A stretch of DNA of 64,000 nt from Silene latifolia. Taxonomy: Eukaryota; Streptophyta; Magnoliopsida; Caryophyllales; Caryophyllaceae. How positions within the stretch are numbered: position 1 is the first letter of the stretch; every line of letters begins with the position of its first letter. The DNA lies in the NCBI RefSeq assembly GCF_048544455.1, contig NC_133536.1, positions 24,740,152 to 24,804,151 on the forward strand. Direction: 5' to 3'. The notes beneath the pieces are model-generated. The model was not told the DNA's origin. It made no database searches and worked only from the letters and a program-made list of their open reading frames with translations. The translations under genes were made by a program, and so were the position numbers. This document shows, piece after piece, positions 23,401-32,596 of the stretch.

Positions 23401-24859
23401 AAAAGTAAAGTCCATCCTTTCGTTCACCCGCTCCAATCAATGTCCTCGTCTTCCGGTCCTGAAGTACACACAAAGTATTAGTGAAGTGTACTGTACAATC
23501 AAAATCATCAATTAATTGGCTGACCGAAATCAAATTGCAATTTAATTGTGGGACATATAAGACTTTATCTAATTGTAATCCTCCATTGAGGAGGACACTG
23601 CCTTCATGCGTAGCGATGGCATTATTGCCATCCGGTAAACCCACGGTGTTATGCGGAATACTTGTCACATTTGTCATGAATTGTACGTTGCCCGTGACAT
23701 GATTTGATGCGCCAGTGTCGACAAGCCAAGAAGCATTAGTTTTCTTACCATGAAGACGATCTTTGGGTTTCGGTATATTCATAAGATCAAGAATTTGTTG
23801 CCATTGGGATGGCGTGATACCAGCCAAACCTGAACCATTTAGATTGGTCGACGGAACTGAGTCCTCTGTTTTAAGAGTGCTGGTTGATGCACCACCCCTT
23901 ATCTTGTTAGCACGGACTGTGGTGGGGATGCTGCCCTTTCCACGGTCCTCTACACGTCCTGACTTGGTGTTTCCACGACCCTGATTGCGTCCACGTGGCC
24001 TGTCATTCCACCATTCAGGATAGCCATGAATTTGGAAACATGTAGTCTCATCATGGCCATTTTGATGACAATGAGCGCATGTTTTCCCTGCTTTATCAAT
24101 GTTTTTATTCTTCTGCCTTCCATTTAGATTAACTTTGAAGGCCATGAGAGTGTCTTGATTATTAATGAAGTCACTACGACGAAGAGTTTCATCCTGAATG
24201 ACCCTCTGATATGCGTTTTCTATTTTGGGAAGAGGCTCTTGTGCAAGAAGTTGAGATCGAACAGAGGAGAATGTACTGTTCAAACCAAGAAGAAAATGAT
24301 GAACAAGTTCTTCATCCCGTAGTCGAGTAACCTGGGTTGCAATATTGCAAGTACAATTCCCACATGTACAGGATGGAGTTTTAATATATGTAGTTAATTC
24401 ATCCCATATTCGAGACAGACGTCCAAAATATGTTGCTACATTTTCATCATTACTTTGCTTGCAATCACCGAGAGCCGCTTTTAATTGACAAATCCGAGTT
24501 CCATTAATGACACAAAACCGTTGTTGGAGATGAGTCCATAAGGCTTGTGCGTCATCGTAATATGAGAGAGTTGATCGAAGAGATGGTTCAATGGTATTGA
24601 GTAACCACGCAACTAACATGGAATGAACAGCAACCCAATCTTCGATTTTTTCTGGAGTAGTGGGTTTCGGTATAGTCCCTTCGATGAACCCAAATTTTCG
24701 TTTTGCCTGTAGCGAAGTGCGAATCGCCCTTGCCCATTCATCATAATTAGGACCACGTAATTGAATTGGAGTAATGGTGGTGCCCGGATTATCATTTGAA
24801 CCGAGAAAGTATGTCAAATCGACTTTTGTCTCGGTTTTGTTTTCTGCATCTTTGGCCAT
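20471..24859 (-). CDS. copia gag-pol polyprotein
   Basis: A single 1462-residue frame starting 91 bp after the 5' LTR, a usual length for an autonomous copia element. In order: copia gag (GPNYDEWARAIRTSL near residue 35), CCHC knuckle (CAHCHQNGHDETTC, about 258), aspartic protease (WLVDTGASNHVTG, about 375), GAG-pre-integrase (DLWHKRLGHPS, about 503), integrase core (FLSIVDDFSRAVWVYLL and RSDNGTEFSC, about 580-635), copia reverse transcriptase (GSKWVFKIKYNSDGSIERLK, then YVDDLIIAGN near 1143) and RNase H (SRSSTEAEYRSMA, about 1346). The domain order protease-integrase-RT-RNase H defines Ty1/copia. It would make the particle proteins and enzymes for its own copying. It looks whole. Confidence 0.96.
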   Translation of the reverse strand: MAKDAENKTETKVDLTYFLGSNDNPGTTITPIQLRGPNYDEWARAIRTSLQAKRKFGFIEGTIPKPTTPEKIEDWVAVHSMLVAWLLNTIEPSLRSTLSYYDDAQALWTHLQQRFCVINGTRICQLKAALGDCKQSNDENVATYFGRLSRIWDELTTYIKTPSCTCGNCTCNIATQVTRLRDEELVHHFLLGLNSTFSSVRSQLLAQEPLPKIENAYQRVIQDETLRRSDFINNQDTLMAFKVNLNGRQKNKNIDKAGKTCAHCHQNGHDETTCFQIHGYPEWWNDRPRGRNQGRGNTKSGRVEDRGKGSIPTTVRANKIRGGASTSTLKTEDSVPSTNLNGSGLAGITPSQWQQILDLMNIPKPKDRLHGKKTNASWLVDTGASNHVTGNVQFMTNVTSIPHNTVGLPDGNNAIATHEGSVLLNGGLQLDKVLYVPQLNCNLISVSQLIDDFDCTVHFTNTLCVLQDRKTRTLIGAGERKDGLYFFRGVPKINVMAVSETSTKVDLWHKRLGHPSEKVLKYVPGVRFTNYKNKKACDVCSRAKQTRNKFPSSVNNASSAFEHIHCDLWGPYRHLSSCGSSYFLSIVDDFSRAVWVYLLRNKTEVEEKFLNFVAFIERQYNAKIKKVRSDNGTEFSCLREYFLKNGIVFETSCVKTPQQNGRVERKHRHILNVARALRFQGHLPIQFWGDCVLSACFLINRTPSRLLNYLTPYEKLLGKTPCFDTIRTIGCLCYAHNQKHDGNKFASRSRKCILVGYPYGQKGWRLFDLETRQYFVSRDVIFYEDEFPYAPMSNNTPPSQPLFNDIPYIDNDFDHPQINWPETSISKSSLPQQIEGGCLQESLQEDNSEIISPVQNSEDNEIRREENNNTSGSDQMGKGFRTKIPSTRLQGFEHYAIPSHSTHTISTVKSSSRSLIPHHVSGTPYPLNNFVSSDRFTTGHKNFVAAITSTHEPRNFKEAIKIPEWCAAMAKEIRALEDNETWELTSLPPGKKALGSKWVFKIKYNSDGSIERLKARLVIFGHHQVEGIDYDETFAPVAKMVTVRTFLAVAAIKNWEVHQMDVHNAFLHGDLDEDVYMKVPPGFNNSNPNLVCRLKKSLYGLKQAPRCWFAKLAAALKHYGFKQSYSDYSLFVLRKGEIHLNVLVYVDDLIIAGNNTVALQTFKAYLGDCFKMKDLGRLKYFLGLEIARSKEGIYLCQRKYALEIIEETGLSGAKPSNFPMEQNHNLGLAKGELLQSVESYRRLIGRLLYLSVTRPDLAYSVHILSQFLHEPRTEHWEAALRVVKYLKRNPGQGILLRSDGPLQLEGWCDSDWASCPRTRRSLTGWIIFLGNSPVSWRTRKQPTVSRSSTEAEYRSMAAVTCELKWLKQLLGDLGIQHPHGILLHCDNQSALHIAQNPVFHERTKHIEADCHFVRDAVTAGLLKLSYIPTKTQLADIFTKALGKTQFEFLLHKLGICDLHAPT

Positions 24860-24938
24860 GGTTTGAAAATGGCGTTGAGATGTTGGTTACTGGAAAAAAA
24901 ACTGTTTTTTTTTTTTTTAGATGATTTTCAGAATCTTT

Positions 24939-24950
24939 GGCTCGATACCA
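24939..24950 (-). other. primer-binding site, copia element
   Basis: TGGTATCGAGCC directly follows the 5' LTR. It resembles the initiator-methionine tRNA type (TGGTATCAGAGC) used by most plant copia elements. Confidence 0.75.
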
Positions 24951-25167
24951 TGATAAAATTCAACAACACAATTGATAAATAGATGATGAATAATGGTTTT
25001 ATATTCTTATTCCAAAGTGTTGATGTTTACACATATTTATAGAATACAAATATGACTTCAAAACTGAACAGTTGTATCTCTTCAATATGAAGGGTTGCAA
25101 TGCTTCAATCCCGCCTTTTCACTTTTACGGTCTGATTATGGCTTCCGTTCATGATTTGGCTCCAATA
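24951..25167 (-). repeat. 5' LTR of the copia element
   Basis: 217 bp. Because the element and the interrupted F-box gene lie on the same strand, this LTR is the first element sequence that gene transcripts meet; it could supply a polyadenylation site. Confidence 0.95.
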
Positions 25168-28100
25168 CATCTTCATAGTCATCTTCATCAGAACAGGTAC
25201 CACGGTTATATTTGGCAGCGGAATCATAAAGGCATATAAGGCGCTTATTGGCTTCAATTCTTTTACCCAAATCCCCTGATAAATTGATGTAGGAACAGGC
25301 ACGCATATCTAGGAATTCAAGATGAGGACATCCATCTAGGATTGCTTTCAAGCCTACATTGTCCATGCCGTTCCCAATTAGTTGAAGATGGCGTAGTTTA
25401 GGCATGCTTTTAGAAATGGCTAGAGCTTCCCCATTGTATACATAATCTGCTTTTTTAGATCCGTCACCATTTAAGCTGAATGATATCAGTGAGGGACAAG
25501 CATGGCCGATTGCTTCAACTGTCTCATCTGAGAAAGAATTGATTTTAACCTGGATTTCCTCGAGCATTGGCAGTTTATAAACTGCTTCAATCAGTTTTTC
25601 ATCAGACACATATACCTCGTGCCCAAGGCGCAGATGTTTGAGATTCCTGCATCTGTTACAACCATATATTAAAACAGAATGCACAATCCTTCCTCCCATC
25701 CAAAGACCAAAGGTAACATGTAACATGGACCCACTTTTTCCTCGAAAAGTGGGTCCACGTTATTTTTTTGGTTTGGATGGAAAGAGTGGATCTATGTTAC
25801 TTGTTGGTCTGGATGGGAGGGACGTGGAGTAACTAATGATGTCAGATTGCCGGTAAAAAAATCAAGTTTAAAAGGGGTCAAATATAACGCAGCCAAATAG
25901 TAACTAAATAATAAGTTCGAGTACAAATTCGAACATAAAAACAAACGAAAATGGAGGCGGTAAACCAAAATCAAATAAAAAAAAAGATTAGATTAAATGT
26001 ATACCTGTCAATGATATACATAAAGATATCGTCGTCACAGAGATACTCCATATAGATATCAGCCAAACCACCGGCACTACAATCGACCGCGTACCGAGTC
26101 ATAAAATGGAGATTATAAGGCACATTATTAGTACTTTGACCGTGAGGAAGGCTCATATCAATAGTTTTAAATACGGAGGGTTGTTTACATATTTTGCGAA
26201 ACAACATACAAACTTTCTGGACGTTCTCAATTATTTCAATTGTCGTCAATTTTGAAAAAATTACGATCCATATGTCTTCTAGTAATTGTAACCAATTTGG
26301 GAATTGGGTTTTGTTGGTTTGATGAGTAATTAAATCGGTTTTGTGTTTCTTGCTGTTTGGTTGATTGATTGATGATGAATTGGGGTTTGAAATTGACGAC
26401 ATTGTCGGATGAGGGTTGTCGAGGTTTAGGCGGTTACTCGGTTAGTCAGGGATATTGAGGTTTTAAGTACAAGAGAAGAAGTGTCAGTTTTGGACTTTTG
26501 GTCTAGGATTTAAGAACGTGGGTATTTGTAACGTCGTACGTTGTATACACGTGATTATTAATTGATTATCACATAGAAAAAGACGTCTCCCTTCACTAGG
26601 TGACGGTCTATTTTTTTTATTTTTTTTTATAACGTGGAGGTTGGATCCTCCCGGCACGCGTCAATACCATGCTAACCAACACGTACCATGTAAGCTCAAT
26701 TCACGGGGTTACCTCTCACGGGAAGACATGTGGCCAAGTCTCTTCCTCTAGACGGTCTATTTTAAAAAAACACAAAATTTTCAAAGCGTCTTGCTTGTGA
26801 CGGGCTAATTCCGTCACAAGCTAAAGACCTCTCACAAAAAGGGAGAGGGGATAAGGTGGGGCATCCCCCATGTGCTTCCCCACTCACCTCTCATGGGTAT
26901 TTTGTGAGAGGAAATGGTATCCGTCACAAGTTTGTGACGGATATCGCCGTCTTCAATGAGATTTTGTGCAAAATTTTTTGTTTACTTCCGTTGTAAGTAG
27001 AAATAATTTACAACGAAAGTATAACTCCATCTAAATCCACACTTTCTAAGTAGGAATAATTTACAACGAAGGTATAACTCCATCTAAATCCACACTTTTT
27101 TTGGGAGTGACGGTGCTTTCCACCCCTTCGTAACAACTTACAGCGGTTGTAAACAAGATTTAAAAATTTATTTAGTGCTAATAAATAAGTTGTCTTCTAA
27201 TAATGAAATCGTTTCAGTGGTTGTCCTACCTAAGAATTACTGGATTATTATATGAGGAAAGCGAGATTGTAATATCCAGTGTTATTCACACACGGTAATA
27301 TTCATGGTACTCAAAGTCTCAACTTTAAAAGTTTAAATTAGAAATTAATCCATTTTTAAATCTAAATTTTTAAAATTACCCTCTAATAAATAAATAAAAA
27401 TATTCCTAAAAATATTCTTTTAAGATAAACTTTTATTAAATCTTAAAATTAATCTTATATAAATGGTAGTAATATAAGTAATAAAAAAGGTACGTATAAT
27501 ATAAATTTGGATACTAATATAAATTGTTACTCGTACAATCTAATTTATGATAAAAATAGGTACGACTATTATGAAAACATGTAATAAATGACAGAATTAA
27601 AGAGTCATTTTGAGTCATAACGAGTAATAAAAAAAAGCCACGAAATCAATATAAAAGCACTACTACAGATACAGGCTATAACAACGGTTAAAAACCGTTG
27701 TTATATAAAAAAGCGGACGTTGTTAAAGCGTCCGTTGTAAGAGGTTTTAAAAACGGTTGGTTTTCTTAAGTAACCCGTTGTTAAAACTATTAACAACGGT
27801 TTTAAGTATAAAAACCCGTTGTGGAAAATGTGACTCAATTTTGGGGGGAAAGTTATAACAACGGGTTGTAATATACAAAACCGTTGTTATAACTAAAGAC
27901 AACGGGTTGTTTATAAATAACCGTTGTTGTTTGTTCTTAAAAAAAAAAATTAAATATTACTAGATGCATGCATAATTACGGCCCGTTATAATTCCAATGC
28001 ATGCATTATTACTGACATCCCTGTGCATATGAACGGACAATATGGAATGAGAAGGGTTAATAATAAGATTTGAAGCGGCAGAGAGATATATGATGATGAT

Positions 28101-28174
28101 TATGGCACAACTTTCTAACATATATATTAATTAAAAAATAACTCAAACCACACATTGCTTAGTATAAATACATG

Positions 28175-28728
28175 TGATGGGGCATATTCTGCACCGCTGA
28201 CCAAGTCAACATATTGGGCAAAGTCAAGGGTATCCACAAAGAAAGTCAACGACTTAGACAGTCTAGCCGTGAAGCCCATCGGCTGTCACCTGGGTCTCGG
28301 CCGGACAAACTAGCCAGGGACACAAATCCGCGTACTCATATCCAAGACCCTCGGCGAGCCCGCCACAGTCCATCGGCCGAGGGTATAACGATCTTTTCAC
28401 CGATAGCCACTTGGCCACTACGTGACAAAAGGCGAAAGCCTATAAATACTCCTCAATCTTCATTGAGGAAAGGATCCATAAATTGACCTAATAACCACTA
28501 TTCATCTGGTAATATCTTGCTTATCTCTCTACAATACACTCTTAGCCAAGTTACAACAACTTCTCTCTAAGTTCACTGACTTGAGCGTCGGAGTGAGTAC
28601 GCTCGGCCAAAGCCGAGCCCTCAGTTTGTTCATCGTTTCAGGAGACCGCAAGGAGGATTCAAGCAAGGACATCATTCTACTAGCTACGAGTGGTAACAAA
28701 CACCTGCTCTGGAATTAAACCCGGAACA
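28175..28728 (+). repeat. solo LTR of the gypsy element, unit B
   Basis: 554 bp, same ends as the unit A LTRs and flanked by the same target duplication acatg (28170-28174, 28729-28733) at the same CACTA position. It therefore derives from the same insertion, with the interior lost by LTR-LTR recombination. In the variable stretch it shares some bases with one unit A LTR and some with the other. Confidence 0.95.
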
Positions 28729-28848
28729 ACATGCATTATCTCAACTAACATTCCATTGTCTCACTATACATCTCCAAACTCTAACTGCTAAAACAAACTC
28801 CAAATAAACCCTACTTAATCTTTCAAACAAACTCCAAACTCCAACAAA

Positions 28849-29147
28849 ATGAATGATATCATCCTTAAGACTCTTACTATGATCGAGAACAACAACAGTT
28901 TCATCCGATGGTTGCTCCACATTGAGGAAAGTTTCAGGAGCTACCTTGCGGATGCTCGATCCATACTGAAGGACGCCAAAGAAGATGGCTTGACGGAAAG
29001 CGGCGACGATTGCGGCTATATGACGATATAGCAAAGAATCACGAACGGAACCTCCAAATAGCCAAGGAGGAGAGAACGGATATCATAGAGGAGAATAAGA
29101 CCCTCTATGAAAATATAAGAATTGCATTTTTATTAATGCAATTTTTT
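28849..29147 (+). other. coding-like fragment inside the CACTA element
   Basis: A 60-codon frame starts at 28849 (MNDIILKTLTMIENNN…) after a C/A/T-rich leader resembling a 5' UTR. Downstream of its stop (about 29031) another frame continues in similar style, with IAKEERTDIIEENKTLYENI, which suggests one frameshift in a formerly longer helical, charged protein. No domain is recognised. It may be a captured host exon or a relic of an element-encoded gene. Its first 30-odd bases are also present at 19389-19420 in unit A. Confidence 0.4.
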
Positions 29148-29162
29148 CTTTAATTTATGTAT

Positions 29163-29163
29163 T

Positions 29164-29206
<43 letters not shown>

Positions 29207-29240
29207 TTAATTAATTAATTAATTAATTAATTAATTAATT
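29163..29240. repeat. (TA)n and (TTAA)n microsatellite
   Basis: About 18-20 TA units followed by about nine TTAA units inside the CACTA element. Confidence 0.95.
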
Positions 29241-29993
29241 ATGTTTATCATGCATTCTTCTCTATCATCTTGCTTCTTCTTTGTTTTAGTTTATTTAATT
29301 TGTTTTACTAGCTAATTAAGCGAATAATACTTAAAGAAATAACATAATGTTCGATAAAAACACATACACATGCAAATGAAATAATTAGAAAAAGAAAATA
29401 ATGACGATGAAAGACGATGAAACCAACAGTGACGGCGAGATTTACCTGATAATTAGAGAAAGTAAGAGACGATGAAATCAACAAAGGATTTGGCGAGAAG
29501 ATAAAGCGGCGATGAGAAAGAGAGAAAGAGACGATGAGAAAGTGTGTGTTTTGTGTTTGTGTTTGTGTTTGTCTGCTGTGTTTGTGTTTGGGTATTAAGG
29601 TTTGTGTTTTGTGGCTGTAGCAGATTTGTGTTTGTGTGGTTTATAGTATGGAAGGTATTGACAACGGTTATTAAACAACAACCGTTGTTAAATAAGTTTT
29701 AACAACGGTTGTAAAACAACAACCGTTGTCAAATAAGTTTTAACAACGGGTTTCAAAAGTAACCTTTGTGATTACTTTTCACTAACTTTGCGTCAATTTT
29801 GCGCCAAATTATTAACAACGATTGTGCATGTGTTACCCGTTGTTAAAACTTATAACAACGGTTTTTATAACCATACCCGTTGTAATTCATTTTAGTAAAA
29901 TTCGCGTCATACATTCTACAACGTCTATTGTGATTTTCGTGAATAATCGTTGTTAAAGGGGCGTTGTAGTTGTCTGGATTTGTAGTAGTGAAG

Positions 29994-30689
29994 GGTACGA
30001 AAAAAAGTAGTCTCTCAATAACTTTTTTAGAAATTGGTTCTAGTAAACTTTTGTGATAATATTATGGTCTCGTTTGGTTGCCCCCATAAAAATCGGTGAA
30101 TTGGAAAATTTCATGATTCGGTAAAATGACAGATGTTTGGTTATCCTAAACGCAAAAACTTGGGAGAGACGATCTTTCAATAAGTTACTGAGAAACCAGT
30201 CTTCCGTACCATTTTATTTCTATTTCGTGACCTTTTTGTTATTAATCGTGACATAGTAATTTCGTATCTATTTATATAATCAATGTACTCATTTAATCTT
30301 TAATCATGATTTATACTTAAATCATGGGATTTCCTTTTTTCCCATGAATTTCCAACTCCTATATAACGGAGGAGTTTAATTACCTAGCCCCCTAGGAAAA
30401 TAGAAACTTCTATGTCAATTCAACCCCCACATATCAATCAAACGAGTTTTGGACAATTCACATAAATTGACCAATTCATCTATTTTATAAAATCATAGAA
30501 AATTAATTCTCGTATAGCAAGCAAACGAAATCTAAGTATATACTCTAAAAAATTCAATTACCCCATTCTGAAAAAAGTTAAGTTGAGATAATTCGCGCTC
30601 AAACCGAGTAAGGTGATGAGGAGAGTAAATGACAATTACGTGACCGGATATTATAAGCCACAGATGGCCGGCTCTAACAAGTTCCGTAA
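29994..30689. other. spacer with a probable MITE, upstream of the proline-rich gene
   Basis: Imperfect inverted ends ggtctcgtttggttgc (30066-30081) and gcaagcaaacgaaatc (30517-30532; 13 of 16 paired) bracket about 470 bp rich in ttcatgat/atcatgg words. The target duplication is not clear, so the MITE call is tentative. Nothing else is seen. Confidence 0.4.
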
Positions 30690-30697
30690 GCATATAA
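30690..30697 (+). promoter_or_regulatory. TATA box of the proline-rich protein gene
   Basis: CATATAAACT about 125 bp before the start codon, followed by an A/C-rich leader (accacaacaccaccaacacc) typical of plant 5' UTRs. A second weaker candidate is ctctataact near 30724. Confidence 0.45.
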
Positions 30698-30819
30698 ACT
30701 ACCGCAAGTCCAAAGTCCCACACCTCTATAACTCTTTCACAAGCATCCAACTTACAAAATTCATCTACTACTAGCTTATAACCAACCACAACACCACCAA
30801 CACCAACACAAGTAAAATC

Positions 30820-31263
30820 ATGGCTTACAGACCTTCACAACCCGGACCACCACATGACCCTTACGGTCCACCACACCACGATCCATACGGACCATCACCG
30901 CTCGACCCTTACGGTCCACCACACCACGATCCATACGGACCGTCACCGCCACATGTATATGGTACAAAACGACCAGCATATGGGCCGCAATCACCTTACC
31001 CACCTCAGCCCAATTTCTATGATTCACGTTATTCTCATGGTGGGCCTCCACCTGGCCCACCTTCACCTCCTTATCATACACCACACTCAAACTACCATCA
31101 TGGTCCCCTTGGCCCAAGCCCAGGCCCACCACCTCCTCCTAATATGAACCGTGATGATCGCTATGGTTACGGTCCACCTCCACCTATTATCAACCATACT
31201 CATCAGGGTCCGTCTACTGCTTGGTCTCACCCTGGTCCACCACCGCCTCCGCGTCCTTACTAA
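30820..31263 (+). CDS. small proline/tyrosine/histidine/glycine-rich protein
   Basis: 147 codons from an ATG in good context (aaaatcATGGCT). No signal peptide or membrane segment is visible, so a cytosolic or nuclear place is more likely than the cell wall, in contrast to extensins. The N-terminal part carries a 48-bp exact-type tandem duplication (copies start at 30856 and 30904) encoding DPYGPPHHDPYGPSPL; the rest is PPP- and HGP-rich and ends PPPPPRPY. Codon use favours cca/cct for proline, which supports real coding over chance. A/T-rich 3' sequence and an aataaa-like word near 31502 could serve as the poly(A) region. No known family is assigned; it may belong to intrinsically disordered proline-rich proteins. 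Function unknown. Confidence 0.7.
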   Translation: MAYRPSQPGPPHDPYGPPHHDPYGPSPLDPYGPPHHDPYGPSPPHVYGTKRPAYGPQSPYPPQPNFYDSRYSHGGPPPGPPSPPYHTPHSNYHHGPLGPSPGPPPPPNMNRDDRYGYGPPPPIINHTHQGPSTAWSHPGPPPPPRPY

Positions 31264-31582
31264 GGGCGTACAAGTTTTACTAGACGGTCTTACACGAGTA
31301 TATGATTTTATTTAATTAGGGAAGTAGTTGGTCCACCGTACTTTCATGTACTAATTATTTGAGACTAAGGAAGTTGTTTGATCCGACGTGTGTTTAGGAT
31401 TATCAGGCAACCTTTTCTGTTTCGGCAAAACCAATGATAGGTTGTCGCCAATCATCGTTGTATCTTTGTAGTTTCTTCATCTTGTTAATTTTCGTGTTAT
31501 CAATAAATTTGGACCCTGTTTATGTCGTTTGAAATTTTATGATGTTAATGTTTATTTCAATATAAGACCGGTTTGTAAGTTT
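31264..31582. other. 3' flank of the proline-rich gene
   Basis: AT-rich, with caataaattt near 31500 as a possible polyadenylation signal on the plus strand. No other feature. Confidence 0.4.
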
Positions 31583-32149
31583 GATGTGTGTTTGGATAGT
31601 AAAAGTGGAGGGAAGGGGAAAGGAGGAGATAGAGAGAGGGGGAAGGGAAATGGTATGTGGTTGATTGAATACAATTTGTCTCCAAATCTTGTCTATTAGA
31701 GCATCCGTAATAATGGGGCTCCTCATATTTTCTCTTTCCTTCTCTTATTTGTCCACCTCATTTTCCACTAACTTTTTCATTTACCCTCCTCATTTCATAA
31801 TTACATTTATGCAATAATGAAGCTCCCCAATTCAAACACAAACATTTGGGAACCTCCCCAAAAGTAACACAAATTGTCTTGCTTTTTTTTTTGGGGGGAC
31901 CTTCCCTAAAAACAGTGGAGCCTCAAATAAAGGAGAGGCAACAATGAGGATGCCCATATGAGGAGAGAGGGTGCATATGGGGAGCTATTTTCCCACCTTT
32001 GCGAATGCTCTTATAAAGAGAGGAGGGGAAATGTATCATTTAAATCTCTCTCCATTCATTTATCTTTGTTATCCAACGTGAGATTTTAAATCCTTTACTC
32101 TTCTTCCCTTCCCTTTCCCTCTAAATTTATTCAATCCAAAGACACCCTC
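31583..32149. mobile_element. MITE of the GTGTGTTTGGAT family, copy 1
   Basis: Left end gtgtgtttggatag near 31585, right end the complement near 32133-32147 (aatccaaagacaccc). The arms are purine-rich (ggaaggggaaagg) on the left and pyrimidine-rich on the right. A second MITE (31699-32010) is nested inside. Confidence 0.6.
31699..32010. mobile_element. Harbinger-type MITE nested in another MITE
   Basis: 312 bp with ends GAGCATCCG and CGAATGCTC and the 3-bp duplication TTA on both sides (31696-31698, 32011-32013). TTA/TAA duplications are typical of PIF/Harbinger elements. No coding capacity. Confidence 0.75.
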
Positions 32150-32525
32150 AGGTGTGTTTGGATACCATTTTAGGAGGGAAAAGGAGGGGAGGGGAAGTGA
32201 GGGGAAGGAAAGGAGGGGAGGAGAGGGAAAATAAATTATGGTGGTTTGGATAACAAAAATGATGAGAAGGTGATGGAAGGGGAGGAAGAGAGGGAGATGG
32301 TAGAGTGGATGGAGGAGGATGATGAAATGAGAGTGAAAAATAGTTTTCCTTACAAATCTTACCAATGATGAAAGATTTTAATTTAATCTAAAGGAGGGAA
32401 ATTAAATCCTCTCATTCTCCTCCCTTTCCATTTCCCTCCTATATATTGTAACCAAATAAAGAAAATTAAACCCCTCATTTCCCTCCCCTCCATTTCCCTC
32501 TAATTCTCTCAATCCAAACACCCCT
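32150..32525. mobile_element. MITE of the GTGTGTTTGGAT family, copy 2
   Basis: Left end ggtgtgtttggata (32151-32164), right end caatccaaacacccc (32510-32524). Purine-rich left arm and pyrimidine-rich right arm as in copy 1. Confidence 0.65.
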
Positions 32526-32596
32526 TTATAGAAATGGTAATCCTTCCAATACTTGTTTCAGCACAATCGTTGGGAAGTCCCGCTTGCAAGTTGTTT

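Larger units (their letters stand above)
20247..25167 (-). mobile_element. Ty1/copia LTR retrotransposon, looks whole and very young
   Basis: Two 217-bp LTRs (20247-20463 and 24951-25167) appear identical by eye. They are flanked by the 5-bp target duplication catct (20242-20246 and 25168-25172). In element orientation the LTR begins TATTGGAGCC and ends TTATCA, a TA…CA variant of the usual TG…CA. The primer-binding site after the 5' LTR reads TGGTATCGAGCC, close to the initiator-Met tRNA type, and a tract GAGGGGGGG precedes the 3' LTR. One long reading frame fills the interior. The empty site is preserved in unit A (near 8928), so it inserted after the duplication. Confidence 0.97.
20144..26402 (-). 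pseudogene. F-box/LRR gene 3 (unit B), last exon split by copia
   Basis: Tandem twin of the gene at 8824-10158. Exon 1 (26005-26402) and the intron are retained. Exon 2 starts at 25652 and is interrupted after 25168 by the copia element; its last part resumes at 20246 and ends at the old stop, 20144-20146. The remaining frame runs from exon 2 into the copia LTR and stops at 25136. A transcript ending there would encode about 304 residues: the F-box and all LRRs unchanged, with the last roughly 32 acidic residues replaced by ten from the LTR (VLEPNHERKP). It may thus be a working truncated gene or a fresh pseudogene; the sequence cannot tell. Confidence 0.85.
19421..28880. repeat. tandem segmental duplication, unit B
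   Basis: Second copy of the 8101-19420 unit. The A/B junction fuses the interior of the CACTA element (equivalent of 28880) to the sequence that starts at 8101. The two breakpoints share TGAT (8100-8103, 19420-19423, 28880-28883), as in microhomology-mediated joining. Unit B differs by a copia insertion in the F-box gene, by a solo LTR in place of the full gypsy element, and by lacking the MITE at 10291-10507. Confidence 0.95.
27658..29990. mobile_element. non-autonomous CACTA element, unit B copy and right end
   Basis: Left end CACTACTACAGATACAGG, right end the complement of CACTACTACAAATCCAGAC, with 3-bp target duplication AAG (27655-27657, 29991-29993). Subterminal blocks at about 27675-27945 and 29655-29960 hold many ACAACGG/CCGTTGT copies in both orientations. 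A gypsy solo LTR sits inside. Without that LTR the element is about 1.8 kb, far too short for the usual CACTA transposase genes; it carries only a short coding-like fragment. It extends past the duplicated unit, so it existed before the duplication. Confidence 0.9.

Noticed and set aside
30818-31132. Antisense and shifted frames over the proline-rich gene
   Set aside because: They mirror the repetitive coding sequence. The plus-strand frame at 30820 has the better start context, TATA box and composition.
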